Assembly (NCBI RefSeq): GCF_015207255.1 | Contig: NZ_JADEXG010000021.1 | Location: 1-64,000, forward strand | Source: Vasconcelosia minhoensis LEGE 07310 | Lineage (GTDB): Bacteria; Cyanobacteriota; Cyanobacteriia; Phormidesmidales; Phormidesmidaceae | Direction: 5' to 3' | Length of the DNA: 64,000 nt | Part shown: piece after piece, positions 43,794-52,231 of the stretch | How the letters are laid out: each line of letters starts with the position of its first letter | How positions within the stretch are numbered: position 1 is the first letter of the stretch | Made by a program: the position numbers and the translations under genes | Notes under the pieces: generated by a model | Databases searched by the model: none | Told to the model about the DNA's origin: nothing | Seen by the model: only the letters and a program-made list of their open reading frames with translations

Positions 43794-44620
43794 TGTCAGC
43801 GGTCGGTTTCGCCATGTTTAATCCCAAGTTTGATCAGAGTTGGAAACGGTCGGTCTTGTCAGTCACCTGTGGGCTGATTTCCTGCATCGTGTTGATTCTG
43901 CTGTGGGAATGGATGGGCTCAAGCCCTGAAAATCCGGTCACGCAGGTGCTGCCGCCGCCCTCTAGATTCTTGCCGGTGCTGTTTGAAAGCGATTTCAAAA
44001 TTGGCCTGGGCTCCCAGTCTGCCTCGATCTATCAGTCGATTTTTGTCACCCTGCTGCGCGTGCTCACCGGCATGACGCTGGCCTTTGTGGGCTCGGTGCT
44101 CTGCGGGATGCTGATTAGCCTTTCCAAATGGTCTGAGCTTTTTATCCTGCCGATTTTAGGGCTGATTGCGCCGATTGCGCCCATTGCCTGGGTGCCGCTG
44201 GCTCTAGTTGTCTTTGGGATTAGCAACCTGACGGCGGTATTTATCGTATTTATGGGGGTCTTTTTTACCCTGACGATTGCAACGGTAGCCGAGATCAAGC
44301 GCATCCCTGACAATCTCCTGATCACCGCTAAGAACCTGGGCGGTCAAGAGTTTAACGTTTGGCGAATGGTAATTTTACCCTCAGTTCTGCCGGGGGTGTT
44401 CACGCTGCTGCGGCTCAACTTCATTGCCGCCTGGATGGCTGTACTGGCGGCTGAGATGACCGGCCTGCGAGACGGGCTGGGCGCGGTGGTGATGACCGGC
44501 CGCAATTTATTCAACAGCAATCTGATTCTACTGGGGATCTGCGTCATTGGGATTACGGGCTTTGCCGTCGATCGGCTGCTGCTGCTGATCCAGAAAAAGT
44601 TCTTCTGGTGGCAGGTGTAG
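43790..44620 (+). CDS. ABC transporter permease (SsuC/TauC type)
   Basis: The 276-residue protein has about six membrane segments and the inner-membrane-component EAA loop near KNLGGQEFNVWRMVILPSVL, which docks on the ATPase. Its GTG (43790) or ATG (43793) overlaps the TGA of the binding-protein gene. It ends 4 bp before the ATPase gene. The complex would import an anion or small N-/S-organic compound. Confidence 0.88.
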   Translation: MMSAVGFAMFNPKFDQSWKRSVLSVTCGLISCIVLILLWEWMGSSPENPVTQVLPPPSRFLPVLFESDFKIGLGSQSASIYQSIFVTLLRVLTGMTLAFVGSVLCGMLISLSKWSELFILPILGLIAPIAPIAWVPLALVVFGISNLTAVFIVFMGVFFTLTIATVAEIKRIPDNLLITAKNLGGQEFNVWRMVILPSVLPGVFTLLRLNFIAAWMAVLAAEMTGLRDGLGAVVMTGRNLFNSNLILLGICVIGITGFAVDRLLLLIQKKFFWWQV

Positions 44621-44624
44621 GCGG

Positions 44625-45443
44625 ATGAGTCAGGTCCCTTCTGCGGTGTTATCCTGCCATAACCTCGGCAAAAGCTTTGGGCGCGATCGCAGGCGCGATA
44701 CCGTGCTGGCCGACATCAATCTCAGCCTTCAACAGGGAGATTTTGTCACCATTCTGGGCCAGTCCGGAGGGGGTAAGTCTACCCTGCTGAAGCTAATGGG
44801 CGGCTTTCTGGCCCCCTCGTCGGGCAGCGTTTCCTTTCACGGCCAGCCCCTAAAGGGGATTACGCCGAAGATTGGCATGGTCTTTCAGGAGCATAGCCTG
44901 TATCCCTGGATGACCGTCGAGCAGAACATTGGGTTTGGCTTCAAAGTCAGGGGCGAGCTGCCCCAAAGCTACCGAAATCGGGTTCAGAACATGATCGAGC
45001 AGGTAGAACTTGACGATGCCCGCAAGCGCTATCCGCATCAGCTGTCGGGTGGGATGAAGCAGCGAGTCGCGATCGCCCGCTCGCTGGTGGTCAAGCCCGA
45101 TGTGCTGCTGCTGGATGAGCCCTTTTCAGCCCTAGATGTTCAGCTCAGGCGGCAGCTCCAGGCTTTTTTGCTAGCGATCTGGCGAGAAACCTCCACCCCC
45201 ATGCTATTGGTCACCCACAATGTGGAAGAAGCCATTTTGCTGGGTCAACGGCTGATCGTTGTAGGCGATCGGCCTGGGCAAATTATTGCAGAAGTCTCCA
45301 CCGCTGCGGCTGAGTTCCGGGGTCGGTATCATCCCAAGTTTTTGAAGCTTCAGCGCCATTTAGAGTCTGTACTCGAATACAACTCAGCCACCGCTGACCT
45401 TGAGTACCATCCAGAGGAAACGGCGTCGGCCTGGCAAAACTAG
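44625..45443 (+). CDS. ABC transporter ATPase (SsuB/TauB/NrtD type)
   Basis: The 272-residue protein has Walker A GQSGGGKSTLL, the Q-loop GMVFQEHSLYPWMTVEQN, signature LSGGMKQRVAIARSL and Walker B VLLLDEPFSALD. The core is complete. It powers the permease at 43790. The last ~40 residues are a family-variable tail. It is convergent with the Lrp-type regulator gene. Confidence 0.93.
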   Translation: MSQVPSAVLSCHNLGKSFGRDRRRDTVLADINLSLQQGDFVTILGQSGGGKSTLLKLMGGFLAPSSGSVSFHGQPLKGITPKIGMVFQEHSLYPWMTVEQNIGFGFKVRGELPQSYRNRVQNMIEQVELDDARKRYPHQLSGGMKQRVAIARSLVVKPDVLLLDEPFSALDVQLRRQLQAFLLAIWRETSTPMLLVTHNVEEAILLGQRLIVVGDRPGQIIAEVSTAAAEFRGRYHPKFLKLQRHLESVLEYNSATADLEYHPEETASAWQN

Positions 45444-45481
45444 CCCGTTCAACAAGGCAACACATTTGGAGTAAAACAAAA

Positions 45482-45973
45482 CTATGACTTTAGCCGAATC
45501 GGGTACTGGGCCTTATGAATTTTAAGAATAGTTCTGGAGTGAATTTTGACAATCTCTGACTTGCCTTTCATCCAGTTAATAAAATCTATCAGGTCATCGT
45601 TATCTTCATAAACGTATTCCATCATGATGTTAAATTCTCCGGTCACAGAGGCGATGTAGCTTACCTTTCTGATCTCGACCAGTGCATGCAGCGTGGATTC
45701 AAAAAACAATGGGCTAACATCAAGCTCAAGATAGGCAACATTTTCATACTTCAGCTTGCCCGTATCAATAAATGCGCTAATTCTAATGATTTCTTCATCT
45801 AGCAGCCGCTTCACCCGATATCGCACCGTCGCTTCTGGAACGCCAATCTCGCGGGCGATATAGCTATAGGAAATGCGGCCATCGGCCTGGAGGTATTCGG
45901 TAATTTGTAAGTCAAGCCGATCGATTTCATGATCTTGAATGCTAACGGTATCCTTATGATTTGACTCAGACAC
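45482..45973 (-). CDS. Lrp/AsnC-family transcriptional regulator
   Basis: The protein has an N-terminal winged helix (LDLQITEYLQADGRISYSYI then REIGVPEATVRYRVKRLL) and a C-terminal RAM domain that binds small effectors such as amino acids. I choose the GTG at 45971-45973, with an AGGAG ribosome-binding site 7 bp before it, giving 163 residues; the frame is open 32 codons upstream. It lies between two ABC operons and is divergent from the second one, overlapping its promoter, so it is a likely regulator of that transporter. Confidence 0.85.
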   Translation of the reverse strand: MSESNHKDTVSIQDHEIDRLDLQITEYLQADGRISYSYIAREIGVPEATVRYRVKRLLDEEIIRISAFIDTGKLKYENVAYLELDVSPLFFESTLHALVEIRKVSYIASVTGEFNIMMEYVYEDNDDLIDFINWMKGKSEIVKIHSRTILKIHKAQYPIRLKS

Positions 45974-46041
45974 TCCCGCTCTCCTGGCTAGTATGGCTCC
46001 CTTTAGTGTAATCGAAATATAAAAACGGTTAGATATCAACA

Positions 46042-46839
46042 ATGCCTGTCTCAAAAGCTGCACCATCAATGAAAAAACCTCAGGAGGCCAGCATATCGAT
46101 TACCGGACTCGCTAAACGGTTTGAAAAGAGCCCGCTATACCAGAATTTTTCGCTTGAGATCCCCGGCGGTCAAATCACCTGTATCTTTGGCCCCAACGGC
46201 TGCGGTAAATCGACCCTGCTGAACATGATTGCGGGGCTGATTCCCCTCGACTCGGGCCAGGTCCGGTTTGGCGGCAGGGCTTTGAAAGATATCAAAATTG
46301 GCTATGTCTTTCAAAACTACCGCGATGCGCTGTTTCCCTGGCTGCGGGCCATCGACAACATCAAGTATCCCCTCTCCAGCACGGGCGTATCCAGCCGTCA
46401 GTGCCGCCTGCGAGCAGAAGAGCTGATTCATCAGTTCGACGTTGGGTTTGACTTAAATCGCTATCCCTACGAGCTGTCAGGCGGACAGCAGCAGCTGGTT
46501 TCGATTATGCGATCGCTAGCCACAAAGCCAAAGATTTTATTTTTAGACGAGCCTTTTTCGGCGCTGGACTATGAGTCAACGCTGTCTATTCGAGACAAGC
46601 TTCAGGACGTGTTTATCTCTACGGGGGTCACAATCGTGATGGTTAGCCATGATTTGGAGGAAGCGGTTTATCTGGCCGACAATATTGTGCTGCTGACCAA
46701 GCGACCCACTCAAATTGCTGAGGTGATTACCTTCAACGCCGGACGCCCCCGGACGCCCAATATCCTATCGGACCCTGAGTTTGTTCGGCTCAAAGCCTAT
46801 AGTCTAGATGTCTTTCGCAGAGAGGCCAATCGGTCATGA
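46042..46839 (+). CDS. ABC transporter ATPase, second system
   Basis: The 265-residue protein has Walker A GPNGCGKSTLL, signature ELSGGQQQLVSIMRSL and Walker B ILFLDEPFSALD, all intact. The Q-loop region reads GYVFQNYRDALFPWLRAIDN. It is the first gene of an operon with a permease (46836, ATGA overlap) and a binding protein (47624). The near-palindrome GTTAGATATCAAC at 46028-46040, just before the start, might be an operator for the divergent Lrp-type regulator. Confidence 0.92.
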   Translation: MPVSKAAPSMKKPQEASISITGLAKRFEKSPLYQNFSLEIPGGQITCIFGPNGCGKSTLLNMIAGLIPLDSGQVRFGGRALKDIKIGYVFQNYRDALFPWLRAIDNIKYPLSSTGVSSRQCRLRAEELIHQFDVGFDLNRYPYELSGGQQQLVSIMRSLATKPKILFLDEPFSALDYESTLSIRDKLQDVFISTGVTIVMVSHDLEEAVYLADNIVLLTKRPTQIAEVITFNAGRPRTPNILSDPEFVRLKAYSLDVFRREANRS

Positions 46840-47621
46840 GCAGTAGCTCTTTAAATCGCCTTTCAAAAGCTGCAACTTCCCTTTTGTCAGTTAATATTGG
46901 CACCCTGATTCTCCTAGCAATTTGGTGGATTGCAGCCGCCCTAGAGCTGATCGACCGGGTGCTCTTACCCACCCCAGCGGAAACTTTCGTGAGCCTCTGG
47001 AATGCCTTAATCTCTGGAGACATCCTCCAAGATTTTGGCCTGACGCTCTACCGCAGCCTCTATGCCTTTATGATTGCCCTGGTGATTGGCGTACCCATCG
47101 GCATTATTCTAGGCTCCAGTGAAAAGATTTATCAGTCATTTGAGTTCCTAATCGATTTCTTTCGCTCCACTCCGGCCACGGCCATGTTCCCGCTGTTTCT
47201 AATTGTTTTTGGGATTGGGGATTTCGCCAAAGTCGCCGTAGCGGCGTTTGCAGGAGCGCTGATCATTTTCTTTAATACCGCTTACGGGGTGATGAATGCT
47301 CGCAAGACTCGGATTATGGCGGCCAAGGTGATGGGGGTACCCCGCTGGAGAGTGTTTCGGGACGTGATTTTTTTCGAGTCCCTACCGCAGACGTTCATCG
47401 GCCTGAGAACCTCGATATCCCTAACGCTGGTGGTGATCATTGTGGCCGAAATGTTTGTCGGCTCTACCAACGGCATGGGTCAGCGGATTATCGACGCTCA
47501 GCAGGTGTTTGATATGCCCCAGATGTACGCCTCAATTATTGCCACGGGAGTGATGGGCTATGGCCTCAATCAAATCTTTTTAATTACCGAAAACAAGTTT
47601 GTCCATTGGAAAGGAAGGTAA
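46836..47621 (+). CDS. ABC transporter permease, second system
   Basis: This is a 261-residue inner membrane protein of the SsuC/TauC type with about six hydrophobic segments. The coupling loop contains ARKTRIMAAKVMGVPRWRVF. Its ATG overlaps the stop of the ATPase gene in ATGA, a sign of translational coupling. It forms the channel for the transporter with 46042 and 47624. Confidence 0.88.
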   Translation: MSSSSLNRLSKAATSLLSVNIGTLILLAIWWIAAALELIDRVLLPTPAETFVSLWNALISGDILQDFGLTLYRSLYAFMIALVIGVPIGIILGSSEKIYQSFEFLIDFFRSTPATAMFPLFLIVFGIGDFAKVAVAAFAGALIIFFNTAYGVMNARKTRIMAAKVMGVPRWRVFRDVIFFESLPQTFIGLRTSISLTLVVIIVAEMFVGSTNGMGQRIIDAQQVFDMPQMYASIIATGVMGYGLNQIFLITENKFVHWKGR

Positions 47622-47623
47622 TC

Positions 47624-48667
47624 ATGTCAATGTTTAACCGTCGTCAGTTTATCCAGTACGGTGCCCTGGCAGCGGGGTCAGGCGCGATCGCGGCCTGTAG
47701 CGGCAGTCAGACTGCGCCCAGTAGCGACAGTTCCAGCAGCCCTGAAGTCATCGTCAAAAAGGAGAAGGTCGTTGCATCCTGGCTGCCGATTATGCAGACG
47801 ACCGCCTACTACGTCGCTCTTAAGGAAGGTCTGTTTGAACAGGCGGATATCGAAATAGAGTCCGTCAAATTTGAGAACCCCAATCAAATCATTGATTCGC
47901 TGGTCTCCAGTCGGGCTGACTTTGGTCCTCCAGGCGCGGCAGCCGGTATCACCGTCCTGGCTGAGGCGAAAGCGCCGGGTACGTTTAAGGTGTACGGCTT
48001 GCAGGGCGGGGGAATTAAGAGCGGCTTTATCAACGATGGGCTAATTGTCAAACCGGATTCTTCAATTCAGTCTTTCAAAGACTTGAAAGGGCTCAAAGTG
48101 GGTACGATTCCAGGAGTGCAGTGGGAAACCATCCTAACCTACATTCTCCATAAGAACGGTCTAGAGCCAGGCTCAGATGTCACTATCGAGCAGATGGCGG
48201 TTGGTTTACAGCTGCCCTCGGTAGTTTCGGGGGCAGTCAATGCGACCCTTTCGCTGGAACCGGTCGGTTCGATTGCCGAGGCGACCCAGCAGGCCAAAAG
48301 GGCGATGACGAATCCAGTAGCGATGTTTATCGCCGATCCCTTTTATTCAGGGGCGGCGGTGCTGACCACGAAGTTTTTGCAAGATCGTCCGGAGACAGCA
48401 GCCAAAGTGGTTCAGGTGATTGATGAAGCGACCCGGCTAGCCAATCAAAACTTTGACCAATATCGCCCCGTGATCTCTGAATATACGGCCCTCAAGTCTG
48501 AGCAGGCCAGCTATGTCGCTCAGCCCCGGCTGCGCAGCTTTAGCGAGCTGGATTCAACCGATATTGACTCTTACCAAAAATTTGTCGATGTGTTCTATGA
48601 GGAAGGGGTGTTAGATCAGCAGATGGACGTGACGGAAATCATGCTTGATAAATCGGAACTGGCCTGA
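47624..48667 (+). CDS. ABC solute-binding protein, second system (Tat-type lipoprotein)
   Basis: I start at the ATG at 47624, after a GGAAGG site that overlaps the permease end. The N-terminus MSMFNRRQFIQYGALAAGSG has a twin-arginine motif, followed by a lipobox (IAAC), so the folded protein may be exported by Tat and lipid-anchored. The body is NMT1/SsuA-like (LPIMQTTAYYVALKEGLFEQ). Tat export suggests folding or cofactor loading in the cytoplasm. The solute is unknown. Confidence 0.85.
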   Translation: MSMFNRRQFIQYGALAAGSGAIAACSGSQTAPSSDSSSSPEVIVKKEKVVASWLPIMQTTAYYVALKEGLFEQADIEIESVKFENPNQIIDSLVSSRADFGPPGAAAGITVLAEAKAPGTFKVYGLQGGGIKSGFINDGLIVKPDSSIQSFKDLKGLKVGTIPGVQWETILTYILHKNGLEPGSDVTIEQMAVGLQLPSVVSGAVNATLSLEPVGSIAEATQQAKRAMTNPVAMFIADPFYSGAAVLTTKFLQDRPETAAKVVQVIDEATRLANQNFDQYRPVISEYTALKSEQASYVAQPRLRSFSELDSTDIDSYQKFVDVFYEEGVLDQQMDVTEIMLDKSELA

Positions 48668-48679
48668 TGCGATGCCCTT

Positions 48680-48734
48680 GGCCTCATCCTAAATCCTTCT
48701 CCCAAAACTGTGAGAAGGATTTAGGATGAGGGCC
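48680..48734. repeat. Long perfect hairpin after the second ABC operon
   Basis: CCTCATCCTAAATCCTTCTC (48682-48701) and its exact reverse complement (48712-48731) form a 20-bp stem with a 10-base loop. No T-run follows, so it does not look like a classical terminator. It resembles dispersed cyanobacterial hairpin repeats. It could still stabilise the 3' end of the operon's mRNA. Confidence 0.6.
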
Positions 48735-48889
48735 AAACACGAACAGGGCAGGGGTTTCAGAGGTCGTGTATACACGGTAGCCCCTGGGAGAAGGGGAGCC
48801 ATCAAACCCATCGTTTGTTTTGTCACTGTTTAGCTGCACCGACTCACAGCTCCCGCTGTTCATTCGATAGAGGACTCTAGCATTTACGC

Positions 48890-50524
48890 ATGGTAAAACC
48901 TCAGTTTCGAGCGTCCATTGTTCAAACCCTGGCTGCGCTAGGAGATTTACAGCACAATATCCGGCTGCTTGAGAAATATACGTCACAGGCGGTACAGCAG
49001 GGAGCTGAGCTGATCGTATTTCCAGAATGTATGAACACCGGCTATCTATTCGATAGCCCTGAGCACTGCTTGGAACTCGCGGAATCCCTTCAGGGAGAGT
49101 TCGTCAAAGCCATGGCGCGCCTGTGTCAAAAGCACGGTATCTATCTCGCCAGCGGCTTTACTGAAAAGTCAGCGACCGATGCCAAAGTCTATAACAGCGC
49201 CATTTTACTAGACCGCTCGGGAAACCTTATCCTGCACTACCAAAAGCAGTTTCTGGCGACCCACGATCACAACTGGTTTGAATGCGGCACCAAGGGCTGT
49301 CCCGTTGTCGAAACAGACCTGGGCCGGATCGGCGCGATGATCTGCTTTGATGGGCGGATTCCAGAAATCGTGCGCTGCCTGAAGCTGAACGGGGCGGACG
49401 TCATTCTCGATATGGCAAACTTCTTCGCCATGGACCAGGCGGAACTCTGGGTGCCTGCCCGCGCCCTGGAGAATCAGGTGTGGATCGTGGCGGCAACCAA
49501 GTCTGGGGTGGAGCGCAGCATCTATTATCCCGGTGGCAGTATGATTGTGGCTCCAACCGGGCAGGTCATGGCCAAGATTCCCTATGACACCCACGACGTT
49601 GCATTGGCAGACATTTTTATTTCTCAAGTGCCCGAGCCAGGACTGATCTGCGATCGCCGTCCCGACACCTATGCCATCTTAGAAAAACCGTTTGAAGATA
49701 CGCCGCTGGCGCCCCTGCTCGCCGCCCCGCTGGTTCCCGAACGGTCCACGGTCAAAGTTGCCGCCGTACAGGCCCATCGAACATCAGAATCGGGCAGCCT
49801 TGAAGCAGCGTTTGAAATGATCTCCCATGCGGCTAAGCTCGGTATTCAGCTGCTGGCGCTACCGCTATATTTTGGGCTGGATACCTGGTCGCCAACCGTA
49901 GCTGAGGCCAAAGCCGCTGCGGCTCAAGCAGCCATGCTCATCGAGCAGGGACAGAACATTGCTAAGCAGTACGGTTGCCTAATGGTGCTGCCGCTGATTG
50001 AGCAAATTTCGAGCGTTCTAGCGAGCTCGGCCGTCCTGATTGGCCCAGATGGCTCAATCATGGGCAGCTACCAGCAAGTCCATTTAGATGCCGCCACCCG
50101 AGCCTGGGCCAGTCCGGGAAATAATCTGCCTGTCTTTGAGACGCCCTGGGGTCGGATTGGCATCATCCTGGGATACGACGGGTGGTTCCCTGAAAGCACA
50201 AGAGTGCTAACGCTGAAGGGAGCTGATATCATCGTCTGGTCTTCAGCCTGGCGTCAGGCAGAGGAAAGGACGCTGCTGACCGTTCCCAAGGCAGAAGATA
50301 ATCGGGTTTATCTGGTTTGCGCCAATCGTACCGACTGCCCCTACCCGGGAGGTTCTTTCGTTGTTCCCCCGGATGGCTTCCCCAGCTGGAATTTAGATAT
50401 TGCAGCGCCGCCGGTGACCCGTCAGGGTGCCGTCATGCCAATGTTTGCAAACTTAGCACTGTCCCGGCAGAAGCTGATGATTCCCAAGGTAGACCTGGTG
50501 CGCAATCGCCCCATCGCTCAGTAG
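48890..50524 (+). CDS. Tandem nitrilase-superfamily protein with one degenerate domain
   Basis: Two carbon-nitrogen hydrolase domains lie in one 544-residue chain. Domain 1 (5-265) keeps the triad: Glu46 in VFPECMNTGY, Lys119 in HYQKQFL, Cys152 in AMICFDGR. Domain 2 (288-535) keeps the fold and sequence pattern but has Leu326, Gln396 (YQQVHL) and Gly428 (ILGYDG) where Glu, Lys and Cys should be, so all three catalytic residues are gone. The first domain should hydrolyse an amide, carbamoyl or nitrile bond. The second may be structural or a ligand sensor. It precedes the amidohydrolase at 50625 in the same direction. Confidence 0.88.
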   Translation: MVKPQFRASIVQTLAALGDLQHNIRLLEKYTSQAVQQGAELIVFPECMNTGYLFDSPEHCLELAESLQGEFVKAMARLCQKHGIYLASGFTEKSATDAKVYNSAILLDRSGNLILHYQKQFLATHDHNWFECGTKGCPVVETDLGRIGAMICFDGRIPEIVRCLKLNGADVILDMANFFAMDQAELWVPARALENQVWIVAATKSGVERSIYYPGGSMIVAPTGQVMAKIPYDTHDVALADIFISQVPEPGLICDRRPDTYAILEKPFEDTPLAPLLAAPLVPERSTVKVAAVQAHRTSESGSLEAAFEMISHAAKLGIQLLALPLYFGLDTWSPTVAEAKAAAAQAAMLIEQGQNIAKQYGCLMVLPLIEQISSVLASSAVLIGPDGSIMGSYQQVHLDAATRAWASPGNNLPVFETPWGRIGIILGYDGWFPESTRVLTLKGADIIVWSSAWRQAEERTLLTVPKAEDNRVYLVCANRTDCPYPGGSFVVPPDGFPSWNLDIAAPPVTRQGAVMPMFANLALSRQKLMIPKVDLVRNRPIAQ

Positions 50525-50587
50525 GTAGGTTTAGTTGTCTATATACCGTCACCCGTAGCCTCTCTAACTTTAAAGAAAGCGTATCTT

Positions 50588-50613
50588 AGGGCACAGGGCT
50601 GCCTGCCTTTTTT
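50588..50613 (+). terminator. Weak terminator-like hairpin
   Basis: GGGCA-CAGGGC-TGCCT (a 5-bp stem with one G-T pair) is followed by GCC and TTTTTT at about 50590-50612, downstream of the nitrilase gene. The stem is short, so termination may be partial. The amidohydrolase gene begins about 15-50 bp later. Confidence 0.3.
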
Positions 50614-50624
50614 GTATAGATATA

Positions 50625-52211
50625 GTGCTAGCGATGACGACAAAAAGGACGAGATGCTCAATGGTTGCCTCTAATCCCCACGCTAAGACAGAGCCCGTGC
50701 AGCTGATTCGAGGCCGCTGGGTGTTTACGGAAGCTGGCGTCCTCACCGATGGGGCGGTAGCGGTCCAGGCCGAGTCAATTTTCGAGGTCGGGGACTGGGG
50801 CAGGCTGCGCGATCGCTATCCCGACGCCGCTGTTCTAGGCTCTGACCAGCACGCGGTACTGCCCGGCCTGATCAACGCCCACCACCATAGCAACGGCGTC
50901 CCCAATTCGCTGCTGGGCGTAGAGGATGACTTTTTAGAACTGTGGCTGTTCGCCAATATTGGACTGCGATCGCAGGATTCCACCCTCAAAACCCTGCTCA
51001 GCGCCGCCGCCCTGCTGAAAAGTGGCGTCACCACCGTACTCGATGTCGCCACCGTCGGCGGCTCAGCGGAGGCCAGCCAGTCCGCGCTGCAAAAACGGCT
51101 GAGGGCCTACGAGCAGGCCGGGTTGGGGGCTGTCTTAGCCCCCGGTGCCAACTATGACAGCTTTCTAGTCCACGGCACCGGCCAGGATGACGCCTTTTTA
51201 GCCAGGCTGCCAGAACTGCTGCAAAATCAGGTTCAAAGCCTGAAGCCGCCCGAACAAGGGCTCTCCCCTTCCGACTACCTGGAGATAGTCAGTGATGCGG
51301 TGCGGCAGTATCAGTCCCATCCCCACATCGACGTCTGGTTTGGTCCGCCCGGCCCGCAGTGGGTAGGCGACGAGCTGCTGCAAAAAACGGTCGAGACCGC
51401 AGACCGCTTAGAGACGGGCGTCCAGACCCACGCCCTGGAATCATTTTATGAAAAGCTGATCGGGCCGCGTTTCCATGGCCAGTCGGTGATTGCCCATCTG
51501 CATCAGCTGGGGGTGCTGAGTCCCCGCTTTTCGATCGCCCATGGGGTCTGGGTGACTGAGGCGGATATCGAGATTCTGGCCGAAACCGGCGCTTCAATTA
51601 GCCACAATCCCAGCTCCAACCTGCGGCTGCGGGCGGGCATCGCGCCCCTCAACGCGCTGCTGGCCGGCGGCGTCACAGTCGGCCTGGGGATGGACGGCAC
51701 CACCCTGAACGACGACGAGGACATGTTCACCGAGATGCGGCTGGCGGCCCGACTGCAGCGAACCCCTCAGATTGGGAAACCGGCCCCGACGTTTGCCGAA
51801 ATTTTTCAGCTGGCGACGGCGGGCGGCGCAAAGCTGCTGGGCAAAGCACAGACGCTGGGCCGGCTGGCCCCGGGGTACCGGGCTGATATGGTGCTGGTGA
51901 AGTGCGATCGCATCACCTGGCCCTGGGTGGCCCCAGAAGCTGACCCGCTGACGGTCGTGATGATGCGAGCCCAGGCGGCCGATGTGGATACGGTGCTGGT
52001 GAACGGTCAAGCTGTCGTTAAAGCCGGTCAGCCTACCGGCTTTGACCTGCAAGCCGTCGGCCAGGAGGTCGCTGCTCAGCTGGAAGCCGCGCCGGATCGT
52101 TTTGCCTATCGCGCTCTGGCCCAGGCAATCCGACCCTATCTGGCAAAATGGTATGCCGCCTGGGAGTTTCCTGAGCAGCAGCCCTACGCAGCGTTTAACG
52201 CTCGAAATTGA
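50625..52211 (+). CDS. TRZ/ATZ-type amidohydrolase
   Basis: This is a metal-dependent hydrolase of the amidohydrolase superfamily, in the group with s-triazine hydrolases, guanine deaminase and related deaminases. It has the first-strand metal motif LPGLINAHHHSNG (His residues about 86-88), VQTHALES, FSIAHGVWV, ISHNPSSNLRLRAG and the catalytic Asp in GLGMDGTTLNDDEDMF. Such enzymes remove amino, chloro or amine groups from heterocycles. Possible starts are the GTG at 50625, ATG at 50634 or ATG at 50661; the last has a purine-rich site 10 bp upstream. Its place with a cyanuric-acid-amidohydrolase homologue supports a heterocycle substrate. Exact specificity is not readable. Confidence 0.87.
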   Translation: MLAMTTKRTRCSMVASNPHAKTEPVQLIRGRWVFTEAGVLTDGAVAVQAESIFEVGDWGRLRDRYPDAAVLGSDQHAVLPGLINAHHHSNGVPNSLLGVEDDFLELWLFANIGLRSQDSTLKTLLSAAALLKSGVTTVLDVATVGGSAEASQSALQKRLRAYEQAGLGAVLAPGANYDSFLVHGTGQDDAFLARLPELLQNQVQSLKPPEQGLSPSDYLEIVSDAVRQYQSHPHIDVWFGPPGPQWVGDELLQKTVETADRLETGVQTHALESFYEKLIGPRFHGQSVIAHLHQLGVLSPRFSIAHGVWVTEADIEILAETGASISHNPSSNLRLRAGIAPLNALLAGGVTVGLGMDGTTLNDDEDMFTEMRLAARLQRTPQIGKPAPTFAEIFQLATAGGAKLLGKAQTLGRLAPGYRADMVLVKCDRITWPWVAPEADPLTVVMMRAQAADVDTVLVNGQAVVKAGQPTGFDLQAVGQEVAAQLEAAPDRFAYRALAQAIRPYLAKWYAAWEFPEQQPYAAFNARN

Positions 52212-52231
52212 GCGGCTTATCCTGAACGCGA

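Noticed and set aside
48680-48734. Rho-independent terminator
   Set aside because: The stem is long and perfect but no T-run follows on either strand; it was listed as a hairpin repeat instead.
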